Assembly: GCF_900149685.1 (NCBI RefSeq)
Contig: NZ_LT702999.1
Span: forward strand, 124,001 to 188,000
DNA from: Erythrobacter sp. Alg231-14
GTDB lineage: Bacteria; Pseudomonadota; Alphaproteobacteria; Sphingomonadales; Sphingomonadaceae
Length of the DNA: 64,000 nt
Direction: 5' to 3'
Below are positions 42,819 to 51,814 of this stretch, one piece after another (the stretch's first letter is position 1; each line of letters begins with the position of its first letter). Below the pieces are notes generated by a model. The model made no database searches. It saw only the letters and a list, made by a program, of their open reading frames with translations, and had not been told where the DNA came from. A program made the position numbers and the translations under genes.

Positions 42819-43573
42819 ACGAAGTTCGCAAAATCGACCGTCTCGATGCGGCGGCGCGCTTTACCGAACATGACGCCGTGCGATTGAACCGCATGTTTCG
42901 CGGATCGTCGACGAAAGAGATGTTGGAAGGCGTCATCCAAGGGAATTTGGCCGGCGACATTGCCATCGTTTCCAGTTTCGGGGCCGAAAGCGCGGTGTTG
43001 CTTCACCTGATTGCCAGCGTTGATAAAAGCGTGCCGGTCCTCTTTTTGGATACGGGCAAGCATTTTGCCGAAACATTGCAATATCGCGATGATTTGATCG
43101 CGCGATTGGGCTTCACCGATGTCCGCATTTTGACGCCGGAGGCAGCCGACCTTGCCGCCAAGGATGAAACGGGATTGCGATGGTCGTATGACCCCGATGG
43201 TTGCTGTGAAATTCGCAAGGTTAAGCCGTTGGCAAAGGCGCTTGAAACCATCGATGCAAGCTTCACTGGGCGCAAGGCGTTTCAATCGTCAACACGCGCC
43301 AACCTGCCGCGGTTTGAAGTCGACACCTCCGATGCCCAAGGGCGTTTGAAGATCAACCCGTTGATCGATTGGAGCGCCGCTGACATCGCCGCCTATTTCG
43401 AAGAGCATGACCTTCCCCGCCACCCATTGGTTGCGAAAGGTTTCCCTTCGATCGGCTGCGAACCGTGCACGCACAAAGTGGCGCCGGGCGAAGATCCGCG
43501 GTCGGGCCGTTGGAAAGGCTGGGACAAAACTGAATGCGGGATCCACAAGCCGGGCGAGGAACCGTTCCTTTAA
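42815..43573 (+). CDS. cysH: Adenylyl/phosphoadenylyl-sulfate reductase
   Basis: 252 residues; reduces APS or PAPS to sulfite with thioredoxin. The PP-loop-like region SSFGAESAVLLHLIASVDKS and LFLDTGKHFAETLQYRDDLI form the nucleotide site. The catalytic Cys is in the C-terminal ECGIH. Two Cys pairs are present: DGCCEIRKVKPL (CC) and IGCEPCTHKV (CxxC). These are the Fe4S4 ligands of the APS-type reductases, so APS is the likelier substrate. WSAADIAAYFEEHDLPRHPL is the arginine-tail region. Its stop codon overlaps the stop of the opposite-strand lipoprotein gene by three bases. Confidence 0.95.
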   Translation: MNEVRKIDRLDAAARFTEHDAVRLNRMFRGSSTKEMLEGVIQGNLAGDIAIVSSFGAESAVLLHLIASVDKSVPVLFLDTGKHFAETLQYRDDLIARLGFTDVRILTPEAADLAAKDETGLRWSYDPDGCCEIRKVKPLAKALETIDASFTGRKAFQSSTRANLPRFEVDTSDAQGRLKINPLIDWSAADIAAYFEEHDLPRHPLVAKGFPSIGCEPCTHKVAPGEDPRSGRWKGWDKTECGIHKPGEEPFL

Positions 43574-44007
43574 GGGGTCGGTTGGCTCTCTAAACGTTCT
43601 ATTGTGGCCGTCTCACCGGTTTGAGAATTGGTGGAAAGCCAAATGCCGTCGTCGCTGATCTCTTCGAGATAGCAGATTTCGTCGGCACCTTCGGAATTGG
43701 CTAGGAAGCACAATTCAGATGGTGATTTCTGGCTCCAATTGCCCTGTTCAATGGTGCTGCCTGTTTCGTCGGAGAAAACATAGGTTCCATCCTCAAGAAG
43801 CTCTTCGATCAGAACAAAGCCGTTTTGATCAACTGCGCGATATGATCCAACGGAAGGGGCACCGTCGGCAGCGACAGTTGCCGTGCCCGTGGCTGTGGCT
43901 GTGGCTGAGGATTCTGGAGTGCTTGCATCCGAAGAAGTGTCCGTTTTGGCCTCATTCCCACATGCGGCAAGGCACACGATGGCAGCAGCCAGCAGAGCGG
44001 TCTTCAT
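43570..44007 (-). CDS. Small lipoprotein, hypothetical
   Basis: 145 residues. The signal MKTALLAAAIVCLAAC has lipobox LAAC with Cys16. A Ser/Thr/Ala-rich spacer (~20-48) is followed by a probable small beta-barrel: GSYRAVDQNGFVLIEELLED, then TYVFSDETGSTIEQGNW with two Cys (ELCFLANSEG and DEICYLEEI) that may form a disulfide. No family recognised. It converges with cysH with no spacer, so the two transcripts must overlap. Confidence 0.8.
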   Translation of the reverse strand: MKTALLAAAIVCLAACGNEAKTDTSSDASTPESSATATATGTATVAADGAPSVGSYRAVDQNGFVLIEELLEDGTYVFSDETGSTIEQGNWSQKSPSELCFLANSEGADEICYLEEISDDGIWLSTNSQTGETATIERLESQPTP

Positions 44008-44078
44008 AGAAATTCCCCAAGATAAAGCGATGCAACACGCATCGGATAGTCGGGTGAGGGTAGACAGGAACGGCGTAG

Positions 44079-44984
44079 CTAAAGCCAGCCCTCTTTTTCA
44101 TACCACTGCGCGGTCTTAATCAATCCGTCTTCGCCGCCAATTTGCGGTTGCCAAACGTTGGCTGGCACCGCGCGATCAAACCGGGAAACCCAGTTGGGAT
44201 GGAGCATATAGCCGACCCGATCTGCGGTCAGCTTAGCCTTATCCCCGCGCAGCAATTTGTCACCTTTCGCGGCCAGCTTTAAAACTTCTTTGGGTAGATT
44301 GACCGCCAAAACGGAGCGCCTGCCCACCGCGCGACCAATCGCTTTGCCCAATTCCTTATGAGAATATCCGCCAACCTGCCCATCATCGGGTTCATAGATC
44401 GATTTGAGTGCCGATTTCCCCGCCAACGCAATCAACAAGCGCGCCAGATCATCGACGTGAATGATCGAGGTCGCTCCTTTGGGTGGCAGAGGCACAAGCC
44501 CGAATTGGGCGGAACGAAACAGTTCGAACATGTCATCGTCACGCGGGCCATAGACGGCCGGTGGACGAACAATGGTCCAATCGCGCCCGCTTTCCTGCAC
44601 TAGGGTCTCCGCACGCGCCTTTGACGCGCCATAGACCGACAAATCCGGCTCTCGCGCAGAGAGCGAAGATACGAAGACAAAACGTTTCACCTTCGCCTGT
44701 TTGGCCGCCGCAATCATAGCAGCGGTTCCTGCGACATTGGCGGTTTCGAACTCGGTCGGATCGGGCGTGTTGGTAAGGCCCGCGACATGGATCACCGCGT
44801 CGCAGCCATCAATCAACCGCAGCAGCGCCGTGTCGTCCGAAAGCGTGCCCTTGATCCATTCGACGCGATCGCGTGCACCCTGATCTTTGCGTGTCAAAGC
44901 GCGACATTCATAACCCTGTGCAATGGCGCAATCGATCACCGCGCTTCCGACAAACCCTGTCGCACCTGTAATCGCCAGCCGCAC
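44079..44984 (-). CDS. NAD(P)-dependent epimerase/dehydratase family protein (extended SDR)
   Basis: 301 residues from a GTG at 44984; it follows the proB stop by 2 bp. The Rossmann loop is TGATGFVGSAVIDCAIAQGY. IHVAGLTNTPDPTEFETANV, VFVSSLSAREPDLSVYGASK (catalytic Ser and Tyr-x3-Lys as YGASK) and VRPPAVYGPRDDD are extended-SDR features. The substrate is unknown; homologues are often annotated as ubiquinone-complex or nucleoside-sugar epimerase-like. No signal peptide. Its downstream position after obgE-proB suggests one operon. The frame extends to 45089 but would overlap proB heavily. Confidence 0.88.
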   Translation of the reverse strand: MRLAITGATGFVGSAVIDCAIAQGYECRALTRKDQGARDRVEWIKGTLSDDTALLRLIDGCDAVIHVAGLTNTPDPTEFETANVAGTAAMIAAAKQAKVKRFVFVSSLSAREPDLSVYGASKARAETLVQESGRDWTIVRPPAVYGPRDDDMFELFRSAQFGLVPLPPKGATSIIHVDDLARLLIALAGKSALKSIYEPDDGQVGGYSHKELGKAIGRAVGRRSVLAVNLPKEVLKLAAKGDKLLRGDKAKLTADRVGYMLHPNWVSRFDRAVPANVWQPQIGGEDGLIKTAQWYEKEGWL

Positions 44985-44986
44985 GA

Positions 44987-46108
44987 TTACCCCCGCACCA
45001 TATGATCGCGATGCACGACTGCGGCGCGCGGCGCATAACCCAACCGCTCTTCCTGTTCCGCCTGTTTCAGGCCAGCAATGGCGCGGCATTCATCGGCGCT
45101 GTATTCCACCAAACCTTGCCCCAATCGTTCGCCCTTGGGGCCATGCAAGCTGACCAAAGCACCGCGCGTAAATTCGCCCTCGACTTCGGTTAGACCTGCG
45201 GCGAGCAAGCTTGCCCCTTCTCCCAATGCGTCCACGCACCCGGCGTCCACGCTTAAGACCCCTTCGGGTGCTAATCGTCCACCCAGCCATGCCTTGCGCG
45301 CATTGTCGCTGCGCACAGGAGCAAACACGGTGCCACGATTGTTCGCCACAGCTTTCGCGATAGGATGATCCGGTTTACCGTTGATAATCGCGAGCGCAAT
45401 GCCCGCGCGTTCCGCAATCCGGGCCGCCTGAAGCTTGGCGAGCATGCCGCCCGATCCCATCCCCGACGAAGACCCTTCACCCGCCATGGCGATCACTTCG
45501 GGGCTGACCCCTTCGACCCGCTCAATCAACGTCGCATCGGGTAGACTGGGATCGCGATCATACAGGCCATCGACATCGGACAACAGCAATACGCCTTGCG
45601 CGTTGGCCGCCTGCGCCACGCGCGCGGCCAAACGATCGTTATCGCCAAAACGAATTTCTTCGGTGGCGACGCTGTCATTTTCATTGACCACGGGTATCAC
45701 GCCCGCTTCCAGCAAACGTTCCAACGTGGCAGCAGCGTTGAGGTACCGTTTGCGTTCTTCCAAATCGTCGAGCGTTACCAGCATCTGGGCCGAAATGTGA
45801 TCGTGCCGAGCAAGCGCAGCACCCCACAATTGCGCCAAACCGACTTGTCCGACTGACGCCGCCGCCTGTGCATCGGCAAGGCTGGCTCGACCGCCTTTGG
45901 GCAATCCCAACCGCGCAGCGCCCAATGCAATCGCGCCTGATGAAACAACGATAATCTCGACGCCTTTGGCCCTTAGACCGGCGATTTCTTCCACCAGCGA
46001 ATGAAGTCGATCAAGCGCGGGCTTACCATCCTCAACCAACAGAGCGCTGCCGATTTTGATGACCAACCGCTTGGCCGACACAACATTTGCTAGGGTTTCG
46101 TCCGTCAT
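44987..46108 (-). CDS. proB: Glutamate 5-kinase
   Basis: Phosphorylates glutamate to glutamyl-5-phosphate, the first step of proline synthesis; 373 residues. The amino-acid kinase domain has RLVIKIGSALLVEDGKPAL, IIVVSSGAIALGAARLGLP, and GGMLAKLQAARIAERAGIAL; FGDNDRLAARVA lies between. The C-terminal ~80 residues are a PUA domain, present in full-length ProB. The start MTDETLANV at 46108 is 4 bp after the obgE stop; the longer frame overlaps obgE. proC is in the same window at 51815-52639 but in a different transcript. Confidence 0.96.
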   Translation of the reverse strand: MTDETLANVVSAKRLVIKIGSALLVEDGKPALDRLHSLVEEIAGLRAKGVEIIVVSSGAIALGAARLGLPKGGRASLADAQAAASVGQVGLAQLWGAALARHDHISAQMLVTLDDLEERKRYLNAAATLERLLEAGVIPVVNENDSVATEEIRFGDNDRLAARVAQAANAQGVLLLSDVDGLYDRDPSLPDATLIERVEGVSPEVIAMAGEGSSSGMGSGGMLAKLQAARIAERAGIALAIINGKPDHPIAKAVANNRGTVFAPVRSDNARKAWLGGRLAPEGVLSVDAGCVDALGEGASLLAAGLTEVEGEFTRGALVSLHGPKGERLGQGLVEYSADECRAIAGLKQAEQEERLGYAPRAAVVHRDHMVRG

Positions 46109-46112
46109 CGCG

Positions 46113-47171
46113 TCAGATGGGTGACCACTCGCTGCCACCTTCTTCCTCTTCTTCAACTTCTGCGGCGTTGGTTTCGGTTGATGTGCGATCGGGCAAATAA
46201 CTCAAAACCGCATCCATCAATGCATCAATACCCGCCCCGCTCGCGCCGGAGACATTGAACACTCGATCCGCGCCTGCTTTGATCAATTCATCGGCAAAGG
46301 CTTTGCCCAATTCATCATCGGCAAGGTCCAATTTGTTCAAAGCCACCAATTGCGGCTTGTCCTCCAAACCAGCGCCATAGGCGGCAAGTTCCTCTTGAAC
46401 GACGCGCATTGCATCGACGGGGTCATCCCCCGCAATGTCGATCAAATGGATCAACACGCGGCACCGTTCAATATGGCCTAAGAACCGATCGCCAATCCCC
46501 GCTCCATCCGCAGCGCCAGCGATCAAGCCGGGAATATCCGCCAGCACAAATTCACGCGCACGGTGACGCACCACGCCCAACTTCGGCACTAGAGTGGTGA
46601 AGGCGTAATGCCCAACCTTTGCCTGAGCGTTGGAGACCGCGTTGATAAAGGTCGATTTACCCGCATTGGGCAATCCCACAAGACCCACATCCGCCAACAA
46701 TTTTAGCCGCAGCCAAACCCACATCTCTTCGCCGGTTTCGCCGGGTTGATGTTGGCGCGGCGCACGGTTGGTTGAGCTTTTGTAAGACGCATTGCCGCGT
46801 CCGCCCATACCGCCTTCGATAAAGACGATTTCTTGATCGACTTCGGTGAAATCGGCGAGGATTTCTTCCTTGTCTTCGGACAGAACCTGAGTGCCGACGG
46901 GCACTTGGATCACCAGATCGGGCGCACCTGCTCCGGTCTTATCTTTACCCTGACCGTGGTTGCCGCGCTTGGCTTTGAAATGCTGCGAATAGCGAAAGTC
47001 GATGAGCGTGTTGAGGCCCTGTACGGACCTGAGGATAATATCGCCGCCCTTGCCGCCATTGCCGCCGTCGGGTCCGCCATATTCGATATACTTCTCACGC
47101 CGGAAACTCACCGCTCCGGGTCCGCCGCTGCCGGCTTTGAGGTAGATTTTTGCCTGATCGAGGAAATGCAT
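46113..47171 (-). CDS. obgE: GTPase ObgE/CgtA
   Basis: Essential ribosome-associated GTPase; 352 residues. The N-terminal Obg domain (1-158) is Gly-rich, FLDQAKIYLKAGSGGPGAVS and GGPDGGNGGKGGDI. The G domain has G1 GLPNAGKST, switch region AFTTLVPKLG, G3 ADIPGL and G4 LNKLDLADDE. An acidic C-terminal tail, VEEEEEGG, replaces a structured C-terminal domain. It acts in 50S assembly and growth control. rplU/rpmA, its frequent neighbours, are not adjacent; the upstream gene on this strand is the BtuB-like receptor, 156 bp away. Confidence 0.97.
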   Translation of the reverse strand: MHFLDQAKIYLKAGSGGPGAVSFRREKYIEYGGPDGGNGGKGGDIILRSVQGLNTLIDFRYSQHFKAKRGNHGQGKDKTGAGAPDLVIQVPVGTQVLSEDKEEILADFTEVDQEIVFIEGGMGGRGNASYKSSTNRAPRQHQPGETGEEMWVWLRLKLLADVGLVGLPNAGKSTFINAVSNAQAKVGHYAFTTLVPKLGVVRHRAREFVLADIPGLIAGAADGAGIGDRFLGHIERCRVLIHLIDIAGDDPVDAMRVVQEELAAYGAGLEDKPQLVALNKLDLADDELGKAFADELIKAGADRVFNVSGASGAGIDALMDAVLSYLPDRTSTETNAAEVEEEEEGGSEWSPI

Positions 47172-47241
47172 GGGTTCCCCCTATGCATTTCCCGACCAGA
47201 AAGCGAGTATTGTATAGGCGGAAGGTCAAATCCACCCGAAG

Positions 47242-47257
47242 GGTCATAAGGATGACC
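47242..47257 (-). terminator. Short hairpin between btuB-like gene and obgE
   Basis: GGTCAT (47242-47247) and ATGACC (47252-47257) form a 6-bp stem with a 4-nt loop, 71 bp after the receptor stop on the minus strand. No T-run. A weak candidate only. Confidence 0.25.
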
Positions 47258-47327
47258 TGCCGCCTACGACGATGCAGCCGTTGCGCCGAGTGTGTGCCAA
47301 AACGACCGCCTGGATGGGCTGCGCTTC

Positions 47328-49295
47328 CTAGAAACGCGCCTGGATACCGGCGATGATCGATTGGCCCGGCGAAACGAAGCTGAAGACCTGTTCGTACCGC
47401 GTATCAAAAAGGTTTTCCGCCCGCGCGAACAATTCCACACCCTCGCTCAACCGCACACGCGCGTTGAGATTGATGAGAGTAAAGTCATCCAGGGTTTCGC
47501 GAACGGGGATAAAGCTGGGATCGGTGAAGGCGAGATCGGGCGTTTCACCGTTATACCGCACGACCAATGTGATACCCCCGGCATCATCGGGCGCCGTCCA
47601 TGACAATGCAGCCGATGCGATCTCATCCGGACGGCGCACTTCTTCCACGCCATCTTCTTCGGCATCGAGGTAACTGTACGCGCCGTTGAACGAAATGCCC
47701 GAACCAAGGTCTGCGGCGATGGCAATTTCAACGCCTTGCTGTTTGCTAACAGTGGTGCGGTTAGCCGGGGTCGCAACGAAGGTCGGTGCGGGGAAGGTTG
47801 TGAAGATTTCATCTTCCAACTCGCTGTCGAAATAGGTCAGCGAGAGGCGAACGGCGCCCTCAGCAAAATCTTGATCCAATCCAACTTCCCAGCCGGTCGA
47901 TTTTTCCGGAGTTAGGTCTTCATTACCGATGAAAGTGCCGTCGACAAATCCGAACAATTCGAAAAAGCCGGGGTTCTTGATGCCCGATCCAGCACTGGCG
48001 CGCAGGCGGGTTGTGTCGGTCACAGCGTAACCCGCGCCAACGCGGAAGGTGGTGGCATCCGCAAATCGATCGTTGATGTCATGACGGATCGCCGCGGAGA
48101 AATCGAAGCGGTTGCCGACATAGCGATATTCACCCACCAAACCGGTGTTCTCAATCTGACGTCGGCCGGTGAAGGCAAATCCGCCTGGGGTGGTGTTGCG
48201 GAACCTTTCCTGCTCCCAATCTGCGGCGAAAGACACCGAATGGTCGCTGCCGCCAAAATTATAGGCGGTGACGTAGGACGCTTTCAACCGGTCGCCTTCG
48301 CTTGAATTGCTGGGCCCAAACGGTCCGACGGTCTCGCGATTGATATCGGCGATTTGCGCCGAAAGATCATGCGTCCAATTGCCATCCAATGTTTCCAACC
48401 GCGCACCGACAAGGCCGTAGAACGCCTCATTTTCGAACGCCGTGTCTGGGCTGTCGATGATCAGGCCGAATGTCGGGTTGGCGGCGACAAAATCTGAATT
48501 GTTGAATTCACCCTCTGTTCGGATGAAACGGCCCGCCGCACGCAGAGCAAAATTGTCGGAAAGTTGCGCGGATACTTTGCCGGATACGGTGTAGCTGTCC
48601 CGGCCAATATCGCGAACGCCACCGCGTGCATTGGGCTCGCCATCGGTGCTAACGAAAGTGGCAGAGAGCGAAGCGCTTAACGTCTCGGCGGAATAGCCAT
48701 AGCGCGCTGCGCCGTTGACTGTGCCTTGGGTTCCACCTTCGATGCGCGCGCCAAAGCCATCATAGTCACCGCTTCGATAGGCGACGACGCCGCCGATGGC
48801 GTCTGAGCCATAAAGTGCGGATTGCGGGCCGCGCAGCACTTCGACGCTGCTACCAATTTCAGCCTGCAAAGTGCCAATGTCGAATTCACCGCCAAATGGG
48901 TCTGAGACCTCAATCCCATCAACCAACACCAACACATGGTTCGCTTCGGAGCCGCGCAGGCGGATTTGGGTTTGACCAGCGACGCTGCTTACCGCGACAC
49001 CGGGGACATCGCGCAAGACATCGGCAATGTCGCGCACTTGGCGGGCTTCGATGTGTCGGGTGGTTATGATGGTGGCGGACCCGGTAAATGAGTCCAACAA
49101 CACACCCTCAGACCGGTCGGCGCTGACCAGAATCGCATTGGGCCCGGGCCGTTCGGTCATTGTGATGTCGGAAGTGCCGTCCTCGATAATTTCCCCCTCG
49201 TCCTGCGCATCTTGCGCCAACACGGGCGCTCCGATGCAAAGTGAGATGCCCACGGCAAAGCGGGCCGTGGTGGCCAAAAATCTAGTATTCTTCAT
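47328..49295 (-). CDS. btuB: TonB-dependent vitamin B12 receptor, BtuB-like
   Basis: 655 residues. The start at 49295 gives a signal peptide MKNTRFLATTARFAVGISLC ending near VLAQD. The TonB-box-like NAILVSADR precedes the plug, with DIADVLRDVPGVAVSSVAGQ and LVLVDGIEVSDPFGGEF, then VEVLRGPQSALYGSDAIGGV. The C-terminal ~500 residues form a 22-strand outer-membrane barrel ending SIIAGIQARF with the terminal aromatic. B12 is inferred because a canonical cobalamin riboswitch lies directly upstream (49425-49635). The window has no btuCDF, so inner-membrane import is elsewhere. Confidence 0.93.
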   Translation of the reverse strand: MKNTRFLATTARFAVGISLCIGAPVLAQDAQDEGEIIEDGTSDITMTERPGPNAILVSADRSEGVLLDSFTGSATIITTRHIEARQVRDIADVLRDVPGVAVSSVAGQTQIRLRGSEANHVLVLVDGIEVSDPFGGEFDIGTLQAEIGSSVEVLRGPQSALYGSDAIGGVVAYRSGDYDGFGARIEGGTQGTVNGAARYGYSAETLSASLSATFVSTDGEPNARGGVRDIGRDSYTVSGKVSAQLSDNFALRAAGRFIRTEGEFNNSDFVAANPTFGLIIDSPDTAFENEAFYGLVGARLETLDGNWTHDLSAQIADINRETVGPFGPSNSSEGDRLKASYVTAYNFGGSDHSVSFAADWEQERFRNTTPGGFAFTGRRQIENTGLVGEYRYVGNRFDFSAAIRHDINDRFADATTFRVGAGYAVTDTTRLRASAGSGIKNPGFFELFGFVDGTFIGNEDLTPEKSTGWEVGLDQDFAEGAVRLSLTYFDSELEDEIFTTFPAPTFVATPANRTTVSKQQGVEIAIAADLGSGISFNGAYSYLDAEEDGVEEVRRPDEIASAALSWTAPDDAGGITLVVRYNGETPDLAFTDPSFIPVRETLDDFTLINLNARVRLSEGVELFARAENLFDTRYEQVFSFVSPGQSIIAGIQARF

Positions 49296-49424
49296 GCTCG
49301 AAAATCCCTTTCGAATACGCAACAACATCGACCGCAAGGGCAACACCCCAACGGCCATCCAAGTCGTCGCTCGAAACGAAAGTTTTTCGCGCCGGATCAA
49401 TCCCTGAACCAAGCCACAAGCGAC

Positions 49425-49635
49425 ACACTCTGGTCGGTCTCCTGGCTCACGGGTCGATGCTGCTGCCTCACCTTCCCAAGCTATCGCTCAGTGGTGGCAT
49501 ACCGTGGGTATGCACGAGGCAGAAACTCACCGCTTACAGTTGCAGGGACAGCCGCGGAATTGCTCTTTCGCCCGAAGGCTGGGAGCGCACCGCATTCCCG
49601 TTACCAAAGTGTGCCCTAGCCGATAGGCGCACTCG
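49425..49635 (-). promoter_or_regulatory. Cobalamin riboswitch
   Basis: Minus-strand RNA element of the B12 (adenosylcobalamin) class. In order on that strand: GGGAATGCGGTG (near 49600-49589), the core CCTGCAACTGTAAGCGGTGA, the B12-box-like CCACTGAGCGA, GGGAAGGTG, and the closing GAGCCAGGAGACCGACC (near 49446-49430). These match the conserved GGGAA..GGTG, GCAACTGTAA, GCCACTG and CCAGGAGACC blocks. It lies about 130 nt before the btuB start. High B12 should lower receptor synthesis. The boundaries are approximate. Confidence 0.95.
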
Positions 49636-49694
49636 CCATCGGCTTCAAGAGTGCAAAATCGCGCCTTTCCGGCATACGCGCTGAGTTGGTGGGC

Positions 49695-50669
49695 CTATTG
49701 TGGGGCGGCGCTTTGATCGTCGCCGTCATCGGTTGCGATGGGTTCGACCACGGGTTGCGAGATGAAGTTTTCCTGCACCGGCACAATCGGTACACCCACG
49801 CCCGTTACCGGATCCGCGACCAAGCCCGCCGGCGCGGTCGGCGCGGCCAAGGTGGATTCGGGCGAGCTGGTCACTGTGGGCACTTCCACGCCGTTGGCGC
49901 GCGCCTCCTGCACCGCGACCCATCCGGGCTGCGATGCGCCATATTCGGCGCCGTAGCGATCATCCCATTCCGCCGAGGCGCGCTGATACGCTTCGTATTC
50001 CTCAAAGAAAGTCTCAAACGGTTCTTCGAGCAATTCAAAATTGTCTTTGGCAAAGGCAAGCGGATCAGTTGGTTCCGCAATGATGGCGCGGTTTGAGATA
50101 TCGAGCGCCGCCCGACAAAAACCCGCACGCGCCGGAGGAAGCGCAAAGAAGTTGTAGACCGACGTCATCTGGCTTTCGCGGGCAAAGATCCCTTCGCGTC
50201 GGTTGCCCGTTTCTTCGCGATATTCGCGGTCGATCCGGTCATTCACCTGACCAAGTGCGCGTTCGTGGTCGCTGATATAGGCGCTGTATGCGGTTAGGAT
50301 GGGATCGTATTGCGCGGCCACACAATTGAGCGCGGCGACGTTCCAAGCGGAACGGAAATGCCAAACCTTTTCATCTTCGGATAGGCCGCGATTGATCGTG
50401 CGGCGTTTGCCAAAAATGTCCTTGCCCGGAATTTTCATCACATAGGACGCGCCACCGGGGGGAAGTGGGCGGAACGGAACGGCCTCAACCACGGGCGGTG
50501 GCGGAGGAGGTGGTGGTGGTGGAGGCGGCACAGCAGCCGGCGCCATACACGCGCCCAAAAGGCTAAGCGAAACCGCAATGGTCGTCACCTTGATCGGCGC
50601 CGTCGCGGCGTGCGGTTTAGTGGGTGATCCCGAACCGGATTTGTCCAAGCATGATTTTGCCGTGCTCAT
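49695..50669 (-). CDS. Polyproline lipoprotein-like protein, hypothetical
   Basis: 324 residues from the ATG at 50669; an alternative ATG at 50687 is preceded by GGGGGA. Residues ~25-40 are hydrophobic, VTTIAVSLSLLGAC, with lipobox LGAC, giving a long-leader lipoprotein. A run of 12 consecutive prolines follows, then VVEAVPFRPLPPGGASYVMK and a helical body: NVAALNCVAAQYDPILTAYS, RIDREYREETGNRREGI and FETFFEEYEAYQRASAEWDD. The C-terminus is Pro/Thr/Val-rich. I recognise no family. The polyproline run would need EF-P for translation. The gene ends 60 bp before the riboswitch, which starts the next transcript. Confidence 0.72.
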   Translation of the reverse strand: MSTAKSCLDKSGSGSPTKPHAATAPIKVTTIAVSLSLLGACMAPAAVPPPPPPPPPPPPVVEAVPFRPLPPGGASYVMKIPGKDIFGKRRTINRGLSEDEKVWHFRSAWNVAALNCVAAQYDPILTAYSAYISDHERALGQVNDRIDREYREETGNRREGIFARESQMTSVYNFFALPPARAGFCRAALDISNRAIIAEPTDPLAFAKDNFELLEEPFETFFEEYEAYQRASAEWDDRYGAEYGASQPGWVAVQEARANGVEVPTVTSSPESTLAAPTAPAGLVADPVTGVGVPIVPVQENFISQPVVEPIATDDGDDQSAAPQ

Positions 50670-50803
50670 AGTAAGATTGCCTCTCATTCTTCCCCCACGA
50701 TCAAGAAACGCCCCGTTTCTCGCCATCGCCAGTCGCGCGTAGAACAATGCCACCGCGACCCTTGCTCGCCAATGAAGCGTTAGGCGCAGTGAGCCACAAT
50801 GCA

Positions 50804-50837
50804 AATGCCCGAAGCCTTGGGTAAGGCTCCGGGCATT
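50804..50837 (-). terminator. Terminator hairpin after the BI-1 gene
   Basis: AATGCCCG-A-AGCCTT (from 50804) pairs with AAGGCT-C-CGGGCATT (to 50837) around a GGGT loop with one mismatch. It lies 54 bp after the BI-1 stop on the minus strand. On that strand the 3' arm is followed by TTGCATTG, a poor T-run. Confidence 0.6.
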
Positions 50838-50891
50838 GTTGTTTCAACAGTTTGCTGTCCGCAGAATGGTTCTGCGAAGCTTACGCGTGAT

Positions 50892-51650
50892 TTACTCGCG
50901 GCTGCCCAAGAAACTCAGCAGGAACATGAACATGTTCACAAAGTCGAGATAGAGGTTCACCGCCCCCATAATGACCGCTTTGCCCATGAACTCGGTCCCT
51001 TGGACATATTGATACTGATTTTTCAGCATTTGCGTGTCGTACGCGGTGAGACCAGCAAAGATCAAAACACCGATGCCGCTGATCACAAATGCCATGGATT
51101 CAGAAGCAAGGAAGATGTTGATGACGCTCGCAATGATCAGGCCGATGACGCCCATGATCAAAAAGCTGCCCCAGCCCGAAATGTCTTTCTTTGTCGTGTA
51201 GCCCCACAGCGACAGGCCCGTAAACGCCCCAGCCGTTGCGAAGAATGTAACCGCGATGGATTCGCCGGTGTAGACGAGGAAAATCGTCGACATCGAAATG
51301 CCCATGACAACCGCAAACGCCCAGAAAACCGCTTGAAGCGTCCCTTGGCTCATTTTGTGGAGGCCAAAGCTCATCGCAAGGATGAAGGCCAATGGAGACA
51401 ATTTCACAGCCCAGAACAGCAGGCCCCCGTTAATCGCGAGCCAAGCTGCTGGCGATTCCATGTCGCCCCAAGAAAACAGGACAGCGACGATGCCGGTCAA
51501 CAAAACGCCCGACGCCATGTAGTTGTAAATGGAGAGCATGTACGAACGCAGGCCCTCGTCATAGGAAACGCGCCCTTCGGCATCGCCACCCGCGCGTTGA
51601 GCCGAGCCAAAGCCCTGACCGCCGCCTTGAGTGTTTCTCCAATCAGCCAT
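50892..51650 (-). CDS. Bax inhibitor-1/YccA-family membrane protein
   Basis: 252 residues. A Gly/Gln-rich N-tail (~1-25), then about seven TM helices, including MLSIYNYMASGVLLTGIVAV, PLAFILAMSFGLHKMS, AVFWAFAVVMGISMSTIFLV and SFLIMGVIGLIIASVINIFL. The family signature near the end is FAGLTAYDTQMLKNQYQ with the conserved Asp, and ALNLYLDFVN-like AVNLYLDFVNMFMFLLSFLG. YccA/YbhL relatives bind the FtsH protease or act as proton-coupled calcium leak channels; which applies here is unknown. Single gene with its own terminator. Confidence 0.94.
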   Translation of the reverse strand: MADWRNTQGGGQGFGSAQRAGGDAEGRVSYDEGLRSYMLSIYNYMASGVLLTGIVAVLFSWGDMESPAAWLAINGGLLFWAVKLSPLAFILAMSFGLHKMSQGTLQAVFWAFAVVMGISMSTIFLVYTGESIAVTFFATAGAFTGLSLWGYTTKKDISGWGSFLIMGVIGLIIASVINIFLASESMAFVISGIGVLIFAGLTAYDTQMLKNQYQYVQGTEFMGKAVIMGAVNLYLDFVNMFMFLLSFLGSRE

Positions 51651-51814
51651 GTGGATCCCTTACTTTTCCAAATGTGGCGCGACTATACGCGCCGTCTGCA
51701 TCCAATATCGGTGTTTTGCCGCGCGATTTCAAGCGAAACCGACTGAAATTCACCGATAATTGTTCAGATTTTCACGTGCTATAATTAACGAAACGCTGAA
51801 ATTTCGATCATGGC

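Noticed and set aside
50799..51746. 315-codon plus-strand frame
   Set aside because: Antisense to the BI-1 gene; hydrophilic His/Arg-rich translation is typical of antisense to membrane helices.
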